From assembly GCA_963975265.1 (NCBI GenBank), contig CAXBGT010000136.1:1-15664 (forward strand): a DNA stretch of 15,664 bases, in the 5' to 3' direction. The notes below the pieces were generated by a model. The model had not been told where the DNA came from, ran no database searches, and worked only from the letters and a program-made list of their open reading frames with translations. Source of the DNA: CAJXUU01 sp963975265 (GTDB taxonomy: Bacteria; Bacteroidota; Bacteroidia; Chitinophagales; Saprospiraceae). The translations under genes and the position numbers were made by a program. Of the stretch, positions 1-6,566 are shown one piece after another (position 1 is the stretch's first letter; each line of letters begins with the position of its first letter).

Positions 1-1075
1 AATTCACAGACTAACAAGGACAATGATTCACAGTCATTTGGTATTAATCCTCCTCCTACTTTTCTCAATGGGGTGACATATAATATATCAGGGAAGAAGT
101 TGTATAGTGACGTATCTATGGGTACTTATACCAATTTGGTAACCTTCATCTAATGTTAGTTATCAAACTACTGTACCAGTGAAACCTAATACTCAATATG
201 TTTTCTGTGTATTTACAAATAATCTTATTGCACCATTGAGTGTGGCAAGTACTCCAACGCTAGAAATTGCAATTGACGGGGTAGTAATCAATCCAGGAGG
301 ACAGCTTATACCAAGAGGAGATTGGTGGATTATTACACTGCTATATTCTTCTGGTTCAACTTCTGGAATGGTGGATATTGAAATATCTGATATAAATTCT
401 AGTGGTTTCAATGATTGGGCTATCGATGATGTCTCATTCAGAGAATGTATGATTGAAAAAGTATGTTGCGAAGATGAAGAACTGTTTAACGATTTACTTG
501 ATATAGGAAGGACGGTTAGTCAAAGTGAATGTACAGTTACTGTCTCAGCACCACAGTTGGATAGTTGTCATTGGTTGAGCCAGTCACAACCGGATTGGGG
601 CGATGGTAGTGTAGCGGGACAAGTGATAACTCCTGCCACTGGGACTTGGTCACATAAGTATAGTTCCGGAGGCGTATTTACTATATGTGCTACTATTTAT
701 GAGGGAGATACACCTGGTGATTTGTGTTTCTCAGGAGAGATGTGTACTGAGGTGGAGTTAATAGATTGTCCAGACCCACCCGTGCCATGTAATACTACAG
801 GAGTGACAATCTTCAATGCCATGACGCCAAACGGAGATGGACTGAATGAAAGATTGGTGATTAATGGTGGCGATGATTGCACGAAATACATTAAGATCTT
901 CAATAGATGGGGACAAGAAGTTTGGGCACAATTGAACTATCAAAACGATTGGACGGGAGAGAGCTTCACAGGAGAAAACTTACCTGATGGTACATACTTT
1001 TTAGTTTTGGAATTTCCAGAACAAACAGGTGATAAACTTAGAATGAAGCAAACCTATATAGAATTGCGACACTAA
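1..1075 (+). pseudogene. T9SS type B sorting-domain (CHU_C-like) secreted protein, 5'-partial, frameshifted
   Basis: This is the 3' end of a secreted cell-surface protein gene that begins before the window. Reading frame 1 is open from base 1 (NSQTNKDNDSQSFG...) and stops at TAA 151-153. The homologous continuation is in frame 2 from 143 (PSSNVSYQTTVPVKPNTQY...) to TAA 1073-1075, so one frameshift lies around 140-153. Downstream modules, in order: a jelly-roll/MAM-like beta module ending in WAIDDVSF (to about 450), a PKD-like module (PDWGDGSV ... HKYSSGGVFTICATI, about 530-770), and a C-terminal gliding-motility-associated type B sorting domain (TPNGDGLNERLVINGG, IFNRWGQEVW, DGTYFLVLE, about 800-1072). 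That domain normally directs T9SS export and surface attachment. A GTG at 179 could start a fragment, but it would lack a signal peptide and cut into the jelly-roll module. A porP/sprF-like gene follows, the typical partner. The domain call is secure; whether the frameshift is biological is less certain. Confidence 0.85.
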
Positions 1076-1091
1076 GTTTCCACAATTCTAA

Positions 1092-1170
1092 ACATCGAGA
1101 TCCTTAGACATCGAGAGTTCAAGACAGCATAGTGAAATATTAGAGCGTCTCGAATTCTCTCAATCTCGAT
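1092..1170. repeat. Symmetrical direct/inverted repeat between cargo and porP genes
   Basis: The 132-base gap between the two broken genes holds ACATCGAGA at 1092-1100 and 1108-1116 (16-base period), and TCTCGA at 1148-1153 and 1164-1169 (again a 16-base period). ATCGAGA (1094-1100) can pair with TCTCGAT (1164-1170), and TCGAGA (1111-1116) with TCTCGA (1148-1153). This gives a two-tier imperfect hairpin with a 10 x 10 internal loop. It could be an mRNA structure that separates or attenuates expression of the two genes, or chance. There is no clear U-tract directly after it, though a T7 run occurs at 1183-1189. Confidence 0.4.
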
Positions 1171-1207
1171 TTCTCAAATCTATTTTTTTACTTAAAAAAA
1201 TAACCAA

Positions 1208-2089
1208 ATGAAAAAGCTAATTCTAATAACAATAATTCTAGCTGGAGCTTTGGTGGACAATTATGCACAACAAGAAATCATTCTCACCAAATATACTTTC
1301 AATAGTATGTTTTTCAATCCTGCATATGCAGGCAGTAATGGAGAGGATCAAGGCACTGCCACGCTACCATATAGAAATCAGTGGCTAGGAGTCAACGGAG
1401 CACCCACTACGATATTAGGAGGTGCAGAATATTCTTTCTTCGGCAATTCGTTAGGGGTAGGAGCAACCATTGGTCAAGAAGGTGTCGGATCAAATACGAG
1501 TACCGAATTTTCATTTAATACAGCTTACAGGATGCGTCTTGGAGATGGATTTCTAAGTGGTGGAATCAGGGTGGGGTATACTTATATATCTTCAATTTTT
1601 CTAAGTCTTGATGTTTTAAATCCTGGAGATATTTTCGATAGTGGATCAGAAAAACTATCCTTGTTTAGTGTAGGAGCTGCAGTATTGTATCATGATAACC
1701 AATTTAAGATTGGATTTTCTGTACCTACCATAGTTTCAATAGGAGCGGGGAGTATTGAAAAAAGTAGACTTATATATGCTCATTTTTCTATCTTGATTGG
1801 AGATGAAAATTCTACAATCAAGTGGGAGCCTGATATGCTCGTCAAATATGAATAAGCAGTTCCATTACAGTTGACATTAGGAGTACAAGCATGGTTGAAT
1901 GATAAGATAGCTTCAGGATTGCATTGGCGTCTTGGTGAGTCCCTAGCTGTCAGTATTGAGATGAAGTTTTTGGAAGACTTTAGTTTTACGGCAGCGTATG
2001 ACTTTACTACGAATGATTTGCATGATTATACCACGGGGAGCATGGAAAAGATGGTAGGGTATAGGTTTGGAGAAAGTGAAAGGAGGTGA
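1208..2089 (+). pseudogene. PorP/SprF-family T9SS outer-membrane protein, interrupted by an in-frame TAA
   Basis: PorP/SprF proteins are outer-membrane beta-barrel-like partners of type IX secretion, often encoded next to type B cargo genes. The product starts at ATG 1208 with a signal peptide (MKKLILITIILAGALVDNYAQ, cleavage likely near AQ-Q). It then shows family hallmarks: TKYTFNSMFFNPAYAGS, YRNQWLGVNGAPTT, LGVGATIGQEGVGS, a FNTAYRMRL strand and PDMLVKYE. Here TAA (1853-1855) interrupts, and the same frame continues AVPLQLTLGVQAWLNDKIASGLHWRLGES ... GSMEKMVGYRFGESERR to the stop at 2089. The two halves join with no missing bases, at the point where the family reads LVKY-x-x-x-PLQL; one substitution (for example AAA to TAA) would explain it. 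The combined length, about 292 residues, is close to family size. Without readthrough the truncated product lacks the last strands and is probably non-functional. Confidence 0.88.
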
Positions 2090-2115
2090 TTAAATAATGT
2101 GATTTTTGAAATTTT

Positions 2116-2150
2116 CAAAGCCTCGTTTTATAGCGGGGCTTTGTGCTTTT
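2116..2150 (+). terminator. Rho-independent-type terminator after porP-like gene
   Basis: A ten-pair stem (CAAAGCCTCG at 2116-2125 with CGGGGCTTTG at 2134-2143, one T-G wobble) encloses an 8-base loop and is followed by TGCTTTT. It sits 27 bases after the stop of the porP-like gene and separates it from the TPR lipoprotein gene. The stem is nearly symmetrical and might act in both directions, but no minus-strand gene runs into it. Confidence 0.75.
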
Positions 2151-2189
2151 GATGAAAAACATGTGAGCTATTTTACATTGACTTTAGAA

Positions 2190-2197
2190 TAACTTTG
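2190..2197 (+). promoter_or_regulatory. Candidate Bacteroidota -7 element for the TPR lipoprotein gene
   Basis: TAACTTTG fits the Bacteroidota -7 consensus TAnnTTTG exactly and lies 77 bases before the ATG at 2275, after the preceding terminator. A TTG lies at 2178-2180, but only 9 bases upstream, too close for the usual -33 spacing, so the -33 side is weak. The short A/T-rich leader has no Shine-Dalgarno-like GGAGG, which is normal for the phylum. Confidence 0.35.
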
Positions 2198-2274
2198 AAT
2201 TGATTCTTACCATTTTGCACGCTACCCTCCTCCAATTTCTTTTAATTTATTACTTTTAAGTATAAATTAAAAGA

Positions 2275-3822
2275 ATGAAATATTCAATATACATTTTATC
2301 GATAGCTTTCCTCTTTATTCAATGTGGTAATAAACAAACTACAACACCATTAACTACAGAAGAAGCCAACTTAGGAGAAATAAAATTTGATGTCACAAGC
2401 TCTGATGAAGCGGCTCCATCTTTTCATGAAGGATTATTATTGCTGCACAGTTTTGAGTTTGAGGATGCGGCGGAAAAGTTTGTGGAAGCTCAGCAAATAG
2501 ATTCTAATTTTGTGATGGCGTATTGGGGTGAAGCGATGACATATAATCATCCACTATGGCGAGAGCGATATACAGAGGAGGGAATTGCTGCTTTGGAGAA
2601 GTTGGCAAATACTCCCGAAGAACGATTGGCAAAAGCAAAGACACCTCTTGAAAGTGATCTACTTCAAGCAGTTGAGATTTTATATGCTGAAGGTGACAAA
2701 AAGGAATTGGATATCACCTATAAAGATCAAATGGAAAAACTTCATGAAAAATATCCAGAACATCATGAAGTTGCAGCATTTTATGCACTTTCACTATTGG
2801 GATCTTCGAAAAGTAGAAAAGAGGATGATAATTATGAACAAGGGGCAAAAATAGTCCAAGGAATAATAGCGGAAAACCCGCAACATCCCGGAGCTTTGCA
2901 TTACTTGATCCATTCATACGATGATCCCGAGCATGCATCATTAGCCTTAGAAGCTGCCAATAGGTATTCGAAAGTAGCACCGGATGCAGAACATGCTTTA
3001 CATATGCCTTCTCATATTTTTGTGGCATTAGGAATGTGGGATGAGGTGATAAAATCAAATATCGCCAGCTATGATGCCAGTGTTGCAAGGATGATAGAAA
3101 AAGAATTGGATAATGATGCTAGAGGATATCACGCTTTCAAGTGGTTATTGTATGGTTATCTGCAGAAAGGAAATTTTGAAAAGGCAAGAGAGATGGTTTA
3201 TGATATGAAACAATATTGCACCGAAAATCCATCAAGCAAAGCACGAGCTCACTTCATTATGATGAAAGCTGATTACTTGACGGAGTCCGGTAATTGGGCC
3301 GATTCAATAGCCAGTGTGAATGTAGATTTAGATAAACTGAACTTGCTAGTTAAAGGTGTTCAGGTTTTCACACAAGGTATGGCAGGATATGAGAATGAAA
3401 ATACAACTGACTTACATGCTGCAATCAAAGAATTGAATGTCATGCAATCAAAAGCAGAAAAGCAAATGGTTATTGGTGCACCTAAAATGTGCAGTGGAGT
3501 ATCTAGCTATCAGCAACCTCCTTCCGTCAATGAAGTGAGTAGTGTCAAGGTTCTTGAATTTGAATTGAAAGCGCTGTTGGCATTGCACAATAGGGATGAA
3601 AAGACCGCCGAAAAGTGGATGTTAGAGGCTACCCTCATGGAAGAAACAACAGCTTTTACTTACGGACCACCAAATATTGTGAAGCCTTCTTTTGAATTAT
3701 ATGGGGAGTGGCTGTTGGATCGAAATCGGAAAGATGAAGCGAAGGGGCAATTTGAGAAAGTGTTAGAACGAGCTCCTAAGAGACGTTTGACGATGAAAGG
3801 GATGGAGAGTGTGAATTTGTAA
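2275..3822 (+). CDS. TPR-repeat lipoprotein (TTC38-like, unknown role)
   Basis: This 515-residue protein has a type II signal peptide: MKYSIYILSIAFLFIQ followed by Cys17 in an FIQCG lipobox. It should therefore be anchored by lipid, in the outer membrane or facing the periplasm. Helical tetratricopeptide-like repeats follow. The first (residues about 50-110) reads FHEGLLLLHSFEFEDAAEKF ... FVMAYWGEAMTYNHPLW; a second block (about 165-310) contains HPGALHYLIHSYDDPEHA and HALHMPSHIFVALGMWDEVI; the C-terminal block (about 425-510) has AFTYGPPNIVKPSFELYGEWLLDRNRKDEAKGQFEKVLERAP. These phrases recur in a bacterial TPR family related to eukaryotic TTC38; no enzymatic activity is established to my knowledge. 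Length and ends look complete. The ATG at 2275 is chosen because it gives the intact signal peptide. The gene has its own candidate promoter and flanking terminators, so it is probably monocistronic. Confidence 0.93.
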   Translation: MKYSIYILSIAFLFIQCGNKQTTTPLTTEEANLGEIKFDVTSSDEAAPSFHEGLLLLHSFEFEDAAEKFVEAQQIDSNFVMAYWGEAMTYNHPLWRERYTEEGIAALEKLANTPEERLAKAKTPLESDLLQAVEILYAEGDKKELDITYKDQMEKLHEKYPEHHEVAAFYALSLLGSSKSRKEDDNYEQGAKIVQGIIAENPQHPGALHYLIHSYDDPEHASLALEAANRYSKVAPDAEHALHMPSHIFVALGMWDEVIKSNIASYDASVARMIEKELDNDARGYHAFKWLLYGYLQKGNFEKAREMVYDMKQYCTENPSSKARAHFIMMKADYLTESGNWADSIASVNVDLDKLNLLVKGVQVFTQGMAGYENENTTDLHAAIKELNVMQSKAEKQMVIGAPKMCSGVSSYQQPPSVNEVSSVKVLEFELKALLALHNRDEKTAEKWMLEATLMEETTAFTYGPPNIVKPSFELYGEWLLDRNRKDEAKGQFEKVLERAPKRRLTMKGMESVNL

Positions 3823-3932
3823 TTTGAAAAACGAACTGAAATCATAACTTTATATAAGGAATGATGCATTAATAAAGTACGTTTTTATGTGCTGATATTT
3901 ATTCATTCTCCAAGGCAAAAAACATAAGCACT

Positions 3933-3955
3933 GCATCGTATAGGCGAGGCTTTTT
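3933..3955 (+). terminator. Probable terminator after TPR lipoprotein gene
   Basis: GCATCG (3933-3938) pairs with CGAGGC (3945-3950) with one A-G mismatch around a 6-base loop, followed directly by TTTTT (3951-3955). Outer bases GCACT (3928-3932) and AGTGC (3956-3960) can extend the structure. It lies 110 bases after the lipoprotein stop codon. The stem is imperfect, so this is a moderate call. Confidence 0.4.
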
Positions 3956-4035
3956 AGTGCAGAAGAAGGGGAAAAAATCAATCAGAAGAATGTAACTTTA
4001 TTAATGTTTCATTCCTAAGAAAGCGAAGTGCGTTC

Positions 4036-4058
4036 GATACACTTGTGATATGTGTATC
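4036..4058. repeat. Seven-pair hairpin in intergenic DNA
   Basis: GATACAC (4036-4042) and GTGTATC (4052-4058) form a perfect 7-bp inverted repeat with a 9-base spacer. It is not followed by a T-tract on the plus strand and does not abut a gene start. It could be a protein-binding site or a remnant of an inserted element; nothing else is visible in the stretch between 3960 and 4107. Confidence 0.35.
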
Positions 4059-4107
4059 AATTGGAATTGATTCTTTCCTTTTTAATGTTCAAGTTTTTTA
4101 AGAAAAA

Positions 4108-4285
4108 AATTAATCATAACTACTCAGCATATGACCCTAGAATGGGTCACATTATGTTAGACGGATACAATCCGTCGATAATAGTTGATTTTAGGTGTGT
4201 TTTGGAGGTATTTTTGCCCAAAGATGCTAAAGTAGTGACAAAATTATAATTTTTGAAGGGTACCTGAGTAGTTATAATTAATCAT
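4108..4285. mobile_element. MITE-like element (160 bp, 4116-4275) with flanking direct repeats
   Basis: Bases 4116-4127 (ATAACTACTCAG) and 4264-4275 (CTGAGTAGTTAT) are perfect 12-bp terminal inverted repeats. Just outside them the same sequence occurs on both sides in direct orientation: AATTAATCAT at 4108-4117 and 4276-4285. Taking the inverted repeats as the ends, the target-site duplication is 8 bp (AATTAATC). The interior holds two hairpins: TGACCC/GGGTCA (4132-4137/4144-4149, 6-base loop) and GACGGAT/ATCCGTC (4160-4166/4170-4176, 3-base loop). No transposase is encoded, so mobility would need an enzyme elsewhere. Its family is unknown; 8-bp duplications occur in several IS families. The right end lies 8 bases beyond the stop of the minus-strand DinB-like pseudogene. 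Confidence 0.72.
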
Positions 4286-4293
4286 ATTATAAT

Positions 4294-4817
4294 TTAAAAC
4301 ATATTTTTAATTTCAAAAATAGATGCCAAATGATGATCATCATGTTCTGAAAAAAAAACATTATATCCAGGCTTCATTTCCACATTCAATCTAGGATGAA
4401 TAGAAATGTGGCGCTTGGATTCCATTGATAATGAATTAAACTCTTGAATAAGCGCCTACCTCCCCGTTTCGAATTTTGAGATAAGTGCTTCAATTTTAAT
4501 ATCATTGTGATTTGCCCTTTCAGTTTTGACATTCATCATGTCTGCCCTAGTTAAACTCGCAGTATGGTTTTGAATTCTATGAGCCTTAATTGATGAACAA
4601 TTTCTAGATCTATGAGATGACCTATGTGCTCTTTGATGCTCCACTTTCCATCAATTTTCAAACCGTAAATGGTATTAGTTGGTGTTCTGTCAAATATTCA
4701 ATGTGATGTGCTATACGAATAAGAGGGGTCTCTTATTCTGGTCAATATGTTATTTTGCCAGCCAATATCAATTCCAAAATTAAATACATGATCAACCCAG
4801 GTTTGTCTTTTTACCAT
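4294..4817 (-). pseudogene. Decayed DinB-superfamily (DinB_2-like) protein gene
   Basis: No single frame is open here, but joining minus-strand frames rebuilds one protein of about 170 residues, the usual DinB-like length. From ATG 4817: MVKRQTWVDHVFNFGIDIGW ... ILTRIRD; shift near 4728; LIRIAHHIEYLTEHQLIPFTV; shift near 4667-4680; YGLKIDGKWSIKEHIGHLID LEIVHQLRLIEF; shift near 4557; LTRADMMNVKTERANHNDIK ... KFETGR; in-frame TAG (4456-4458); ALIQEFNSLSMES ... HPRLNV ... YNVFFSEHDDHHLASI; stop TAA 4294-4296. The order W-S-I-K-E-x-x-G-H-L-x-D-L-E, N-x-x-T-x-x-A-N-H-N, H-P-R-L and E-H-D-D-H-H-L-A matches DinB-like metal-binding four-helix proteins, including the His positions. Live relatives are often thiol- or metal-dependent transferases. 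With three frameshifts and a nonsense codon this copy is dead. It lies downstream of the giant gene's terminator and beside the MITE-like element. Confidence 0.75.
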
Positions 4818-4837
4818 AATTGAACTTTTACTTATTT

Positions 4838-4845
4838 CAAAATTA
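4838..4845 (-). promoter_or_regulatory. Relict -7-like element upstream of DinB-like pseudogene
   Basis: On the minus strand TAATTTTG fits TAnnTTTG and lies 20 bases before the pseudogene's ATG. The -33 side is not clear, and such AT-rich matches arise easily by chance. If real, it shows that the decayed gene once had its own promoter rather than depending on readthrough from the giant gene. Confidence 0.25.
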
Positions 4846-4968
4846 AGGTTTTATTCTATTTGATAAAAAAGGAAAACGAAATGAGACTCGAAACCAAAGA
4901 TGTTTATTTGTCGTTCTGTAATCTTACTTGAGAATATCCTTGATGCTGCAGGTTAAGTAGAAGTAAAA

Positions 4969-5001
4969 AAGAAGACTGCCCTAAATTGGAACAGCCTTCT
5001 T
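4969..5001 (-). terminator. Strong terminator of the giant surface-protein gene
   Basis: Read on the minus strand, AAGAAGGCTG pairs with CAGTCTTCTT (one mismatch in ten) around a 13-base loop, followed at once by a T-rich run (TTTTAC). It begins 20 bases after the stop codon at 5022-5024, the expected place for an intrinsic terminator of this transcript. Confidence 0.8.
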
Positions 5002-5021
5002 ATAAAATCTATCGTGTCTAA

Positions 5022-6566
5022 TTAATTACACCCATCTGGTCTCACCGTTACTGTAGCTCCATTTGCAGTGTTCAACATATCTACTATGGTCACTTTCGGA
5101 GCACTCAAGATGATATTCACTCCATCAGGCACATTCAATGTTCCAAGTACTCTTATTTCTGCACTTGCTTCAAATGTCTTATCCAGAACAAAAGGACTAC
5201 CACTAGGGCCTAATAATAGTGTTTCTGGACACGGGTCTTCTTCAAAAATAAGTTCATATGGATTAAATACATCACCCACACCATTATTATTAAAAGTAAG
5301 GGTGTCGGTCGAAGTCAAAACTACTCCTTCACTAGCGTCATAATATCGGATGTCATAAGCACTCATAGGTATCGTTTTCTCAGCTAACATACTTAAAGCA
5401 AATATATTTAAAGCTGATACTTCTTCTATATTGGCCAATGCTCGGATGGTATCATTTTCAAAGAACGCAACCATATCTGCGGGATCATTGGCAACAACTC
5501 CGCCAACAATCACTTCTGCAATAATCGGCATAACCTGATCTGTAGCAAAATCAGGCATTACCCAAGTGCCTGCATCATCAGGATCGACGACCTCAGATGA
5601 TCTTACTTGATCATCTTCAATTATCTTCCCTTTTAAGTTATTCTGTGGATCCCATGATAGGATTGCTCCATTTGGATGACCGCTGTAAAACTTATATAGA
5701 TTATAGGGTTCCAGATTAGTAATGTTTCCGTCATTCCAATTGTCACTTACAATATTGTAATTTGCAAATTTATCATCATCCCCAGCAAGTGGAAAATCTA
5801 ATTTGATTCTATCTTCACCAGTTGCATTTTCTGTGTTTAGATCAAGAACGTCGTTAAGTGCTTCTGAATTTTCGAATGGAAATCCTAACCAATTCCAGCC
5901 AGATTTCAACGTCAAATCACCAGCCGTTGGAGATATTCCTGTAACTCTTAATGTATCTGGACCATTTTCAAGATAAATCATATACCCTTCATCATTGTCT
6001 ATGATTTCGAGATTCGATGCCCCAAAATTGAACCAGCCCAACGAATCTGTATATTGGGAGAACTTGTCACCAGTAACGATCATATCGCCTTCTGTTACAC
6101 TTCCAAGTGTCCTGAGCTTATGCATTACATCCATGTTGATCGTAGAGTCAGATAATGAAAATCCAGTCCATCCTTGATTAAAATAAATATATTTAGCTCT
6201 ATCATATTCAGCATTAACAATTAGTATTTCTGGATTAGCAGTTGTACCTCGTGTGCTATTCGCGATGTAGAATATTGAATCTGATGGTTGTCCATCATAC
6301 TCTATTCCCAAATCTGCGTCCCATACTCTGAACTCAAGCTCTGTATCTGAGCCATCTTCCGCATTACCATAAATCGTTAAATAAGAAGCAAAGAATTCAC
6401 CAGATTGAGTAATGGAGGCGACTCCTCTGATTTCATTGCCTACCCAAACTGAGATGAGGTCTGCATCATCTGTAGTAATCGATCCAATCGTATCCGTATC
6501 ATACCTCCAATTCGCAATCATATTCATACTGTTTTCAAAGTCAGCTGGATCTACTTCCCATTTAGG
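5022..6566 (-). other. C-terminal region: duplicated beta module, GW tandem repeat, Cys-ended tail (residues 3015-3527)
   Basis: Two copies of one module occur. Copy 1 (about 3015-3130) reads WEVDPADFENSMNMIANW ... DADLISVWVGNEIRGVA ... LEFRVWDADLG. Copy 2 (about 3347-3455) reads WVMPDFATDQVMPIIAEV ... PADMVAFFENDTIRALA ... YDIRYYDASEG. Between them is a tandem repeat whose units start YFNQGWTGFSLSDS (about 3140) and LKSGWNWLGFPFENS (about 3232). The last 70 residues (PCPETLLLGPSG ... FEASAEIRVLGTLNVPDGVN ... NGATVTVRPDGCN) form short strands of the 'FEAGSSIEIRSGF...GC' style seen at the ends of some Bacteroidota surface proteins, rather than a standard T9SS sorting domain. Confidence 0.6.

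Noticed and set aside
179..1075. A GTG-started independent gene of 298 codons
   Set aside because: Homologous coding continues upstream in the same frame to 143 and then in frame 1 to the window edge. The GTG lies inside a jelly-roll module and gives no signal peptide, so it is a fragment of one broken gene.
1853..1855. Stop-codon reassignment (TAA read as an amino acid)
   Set aside because: More than 3,500 codons of the giant gene contain no internal TAA and that gene ends in TAA. The lipoprotein gene also ends in TAA.
1871..2089. A separate small gene downstream of the PorP-like ORF
   Set aside because: It is the C-terminal part of the same PorP/SprF protein, in the same frame and without spacer; only the TAA separates them.
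3899..4000. A short minus-strand peptide reading PRLYDAVLMFFALENE
   Set aside because: It is only about 33 codons between stops, without a start or context. It overlaps the terminator-like hairpin, so I treat it as chance.
4052..4249. A 65-codon plus-strand ORF
   Set aside because: It overlaps most of the MITE-like element, has no recognisable protein features, and spans two hairpins and a terminal inverted repeat.
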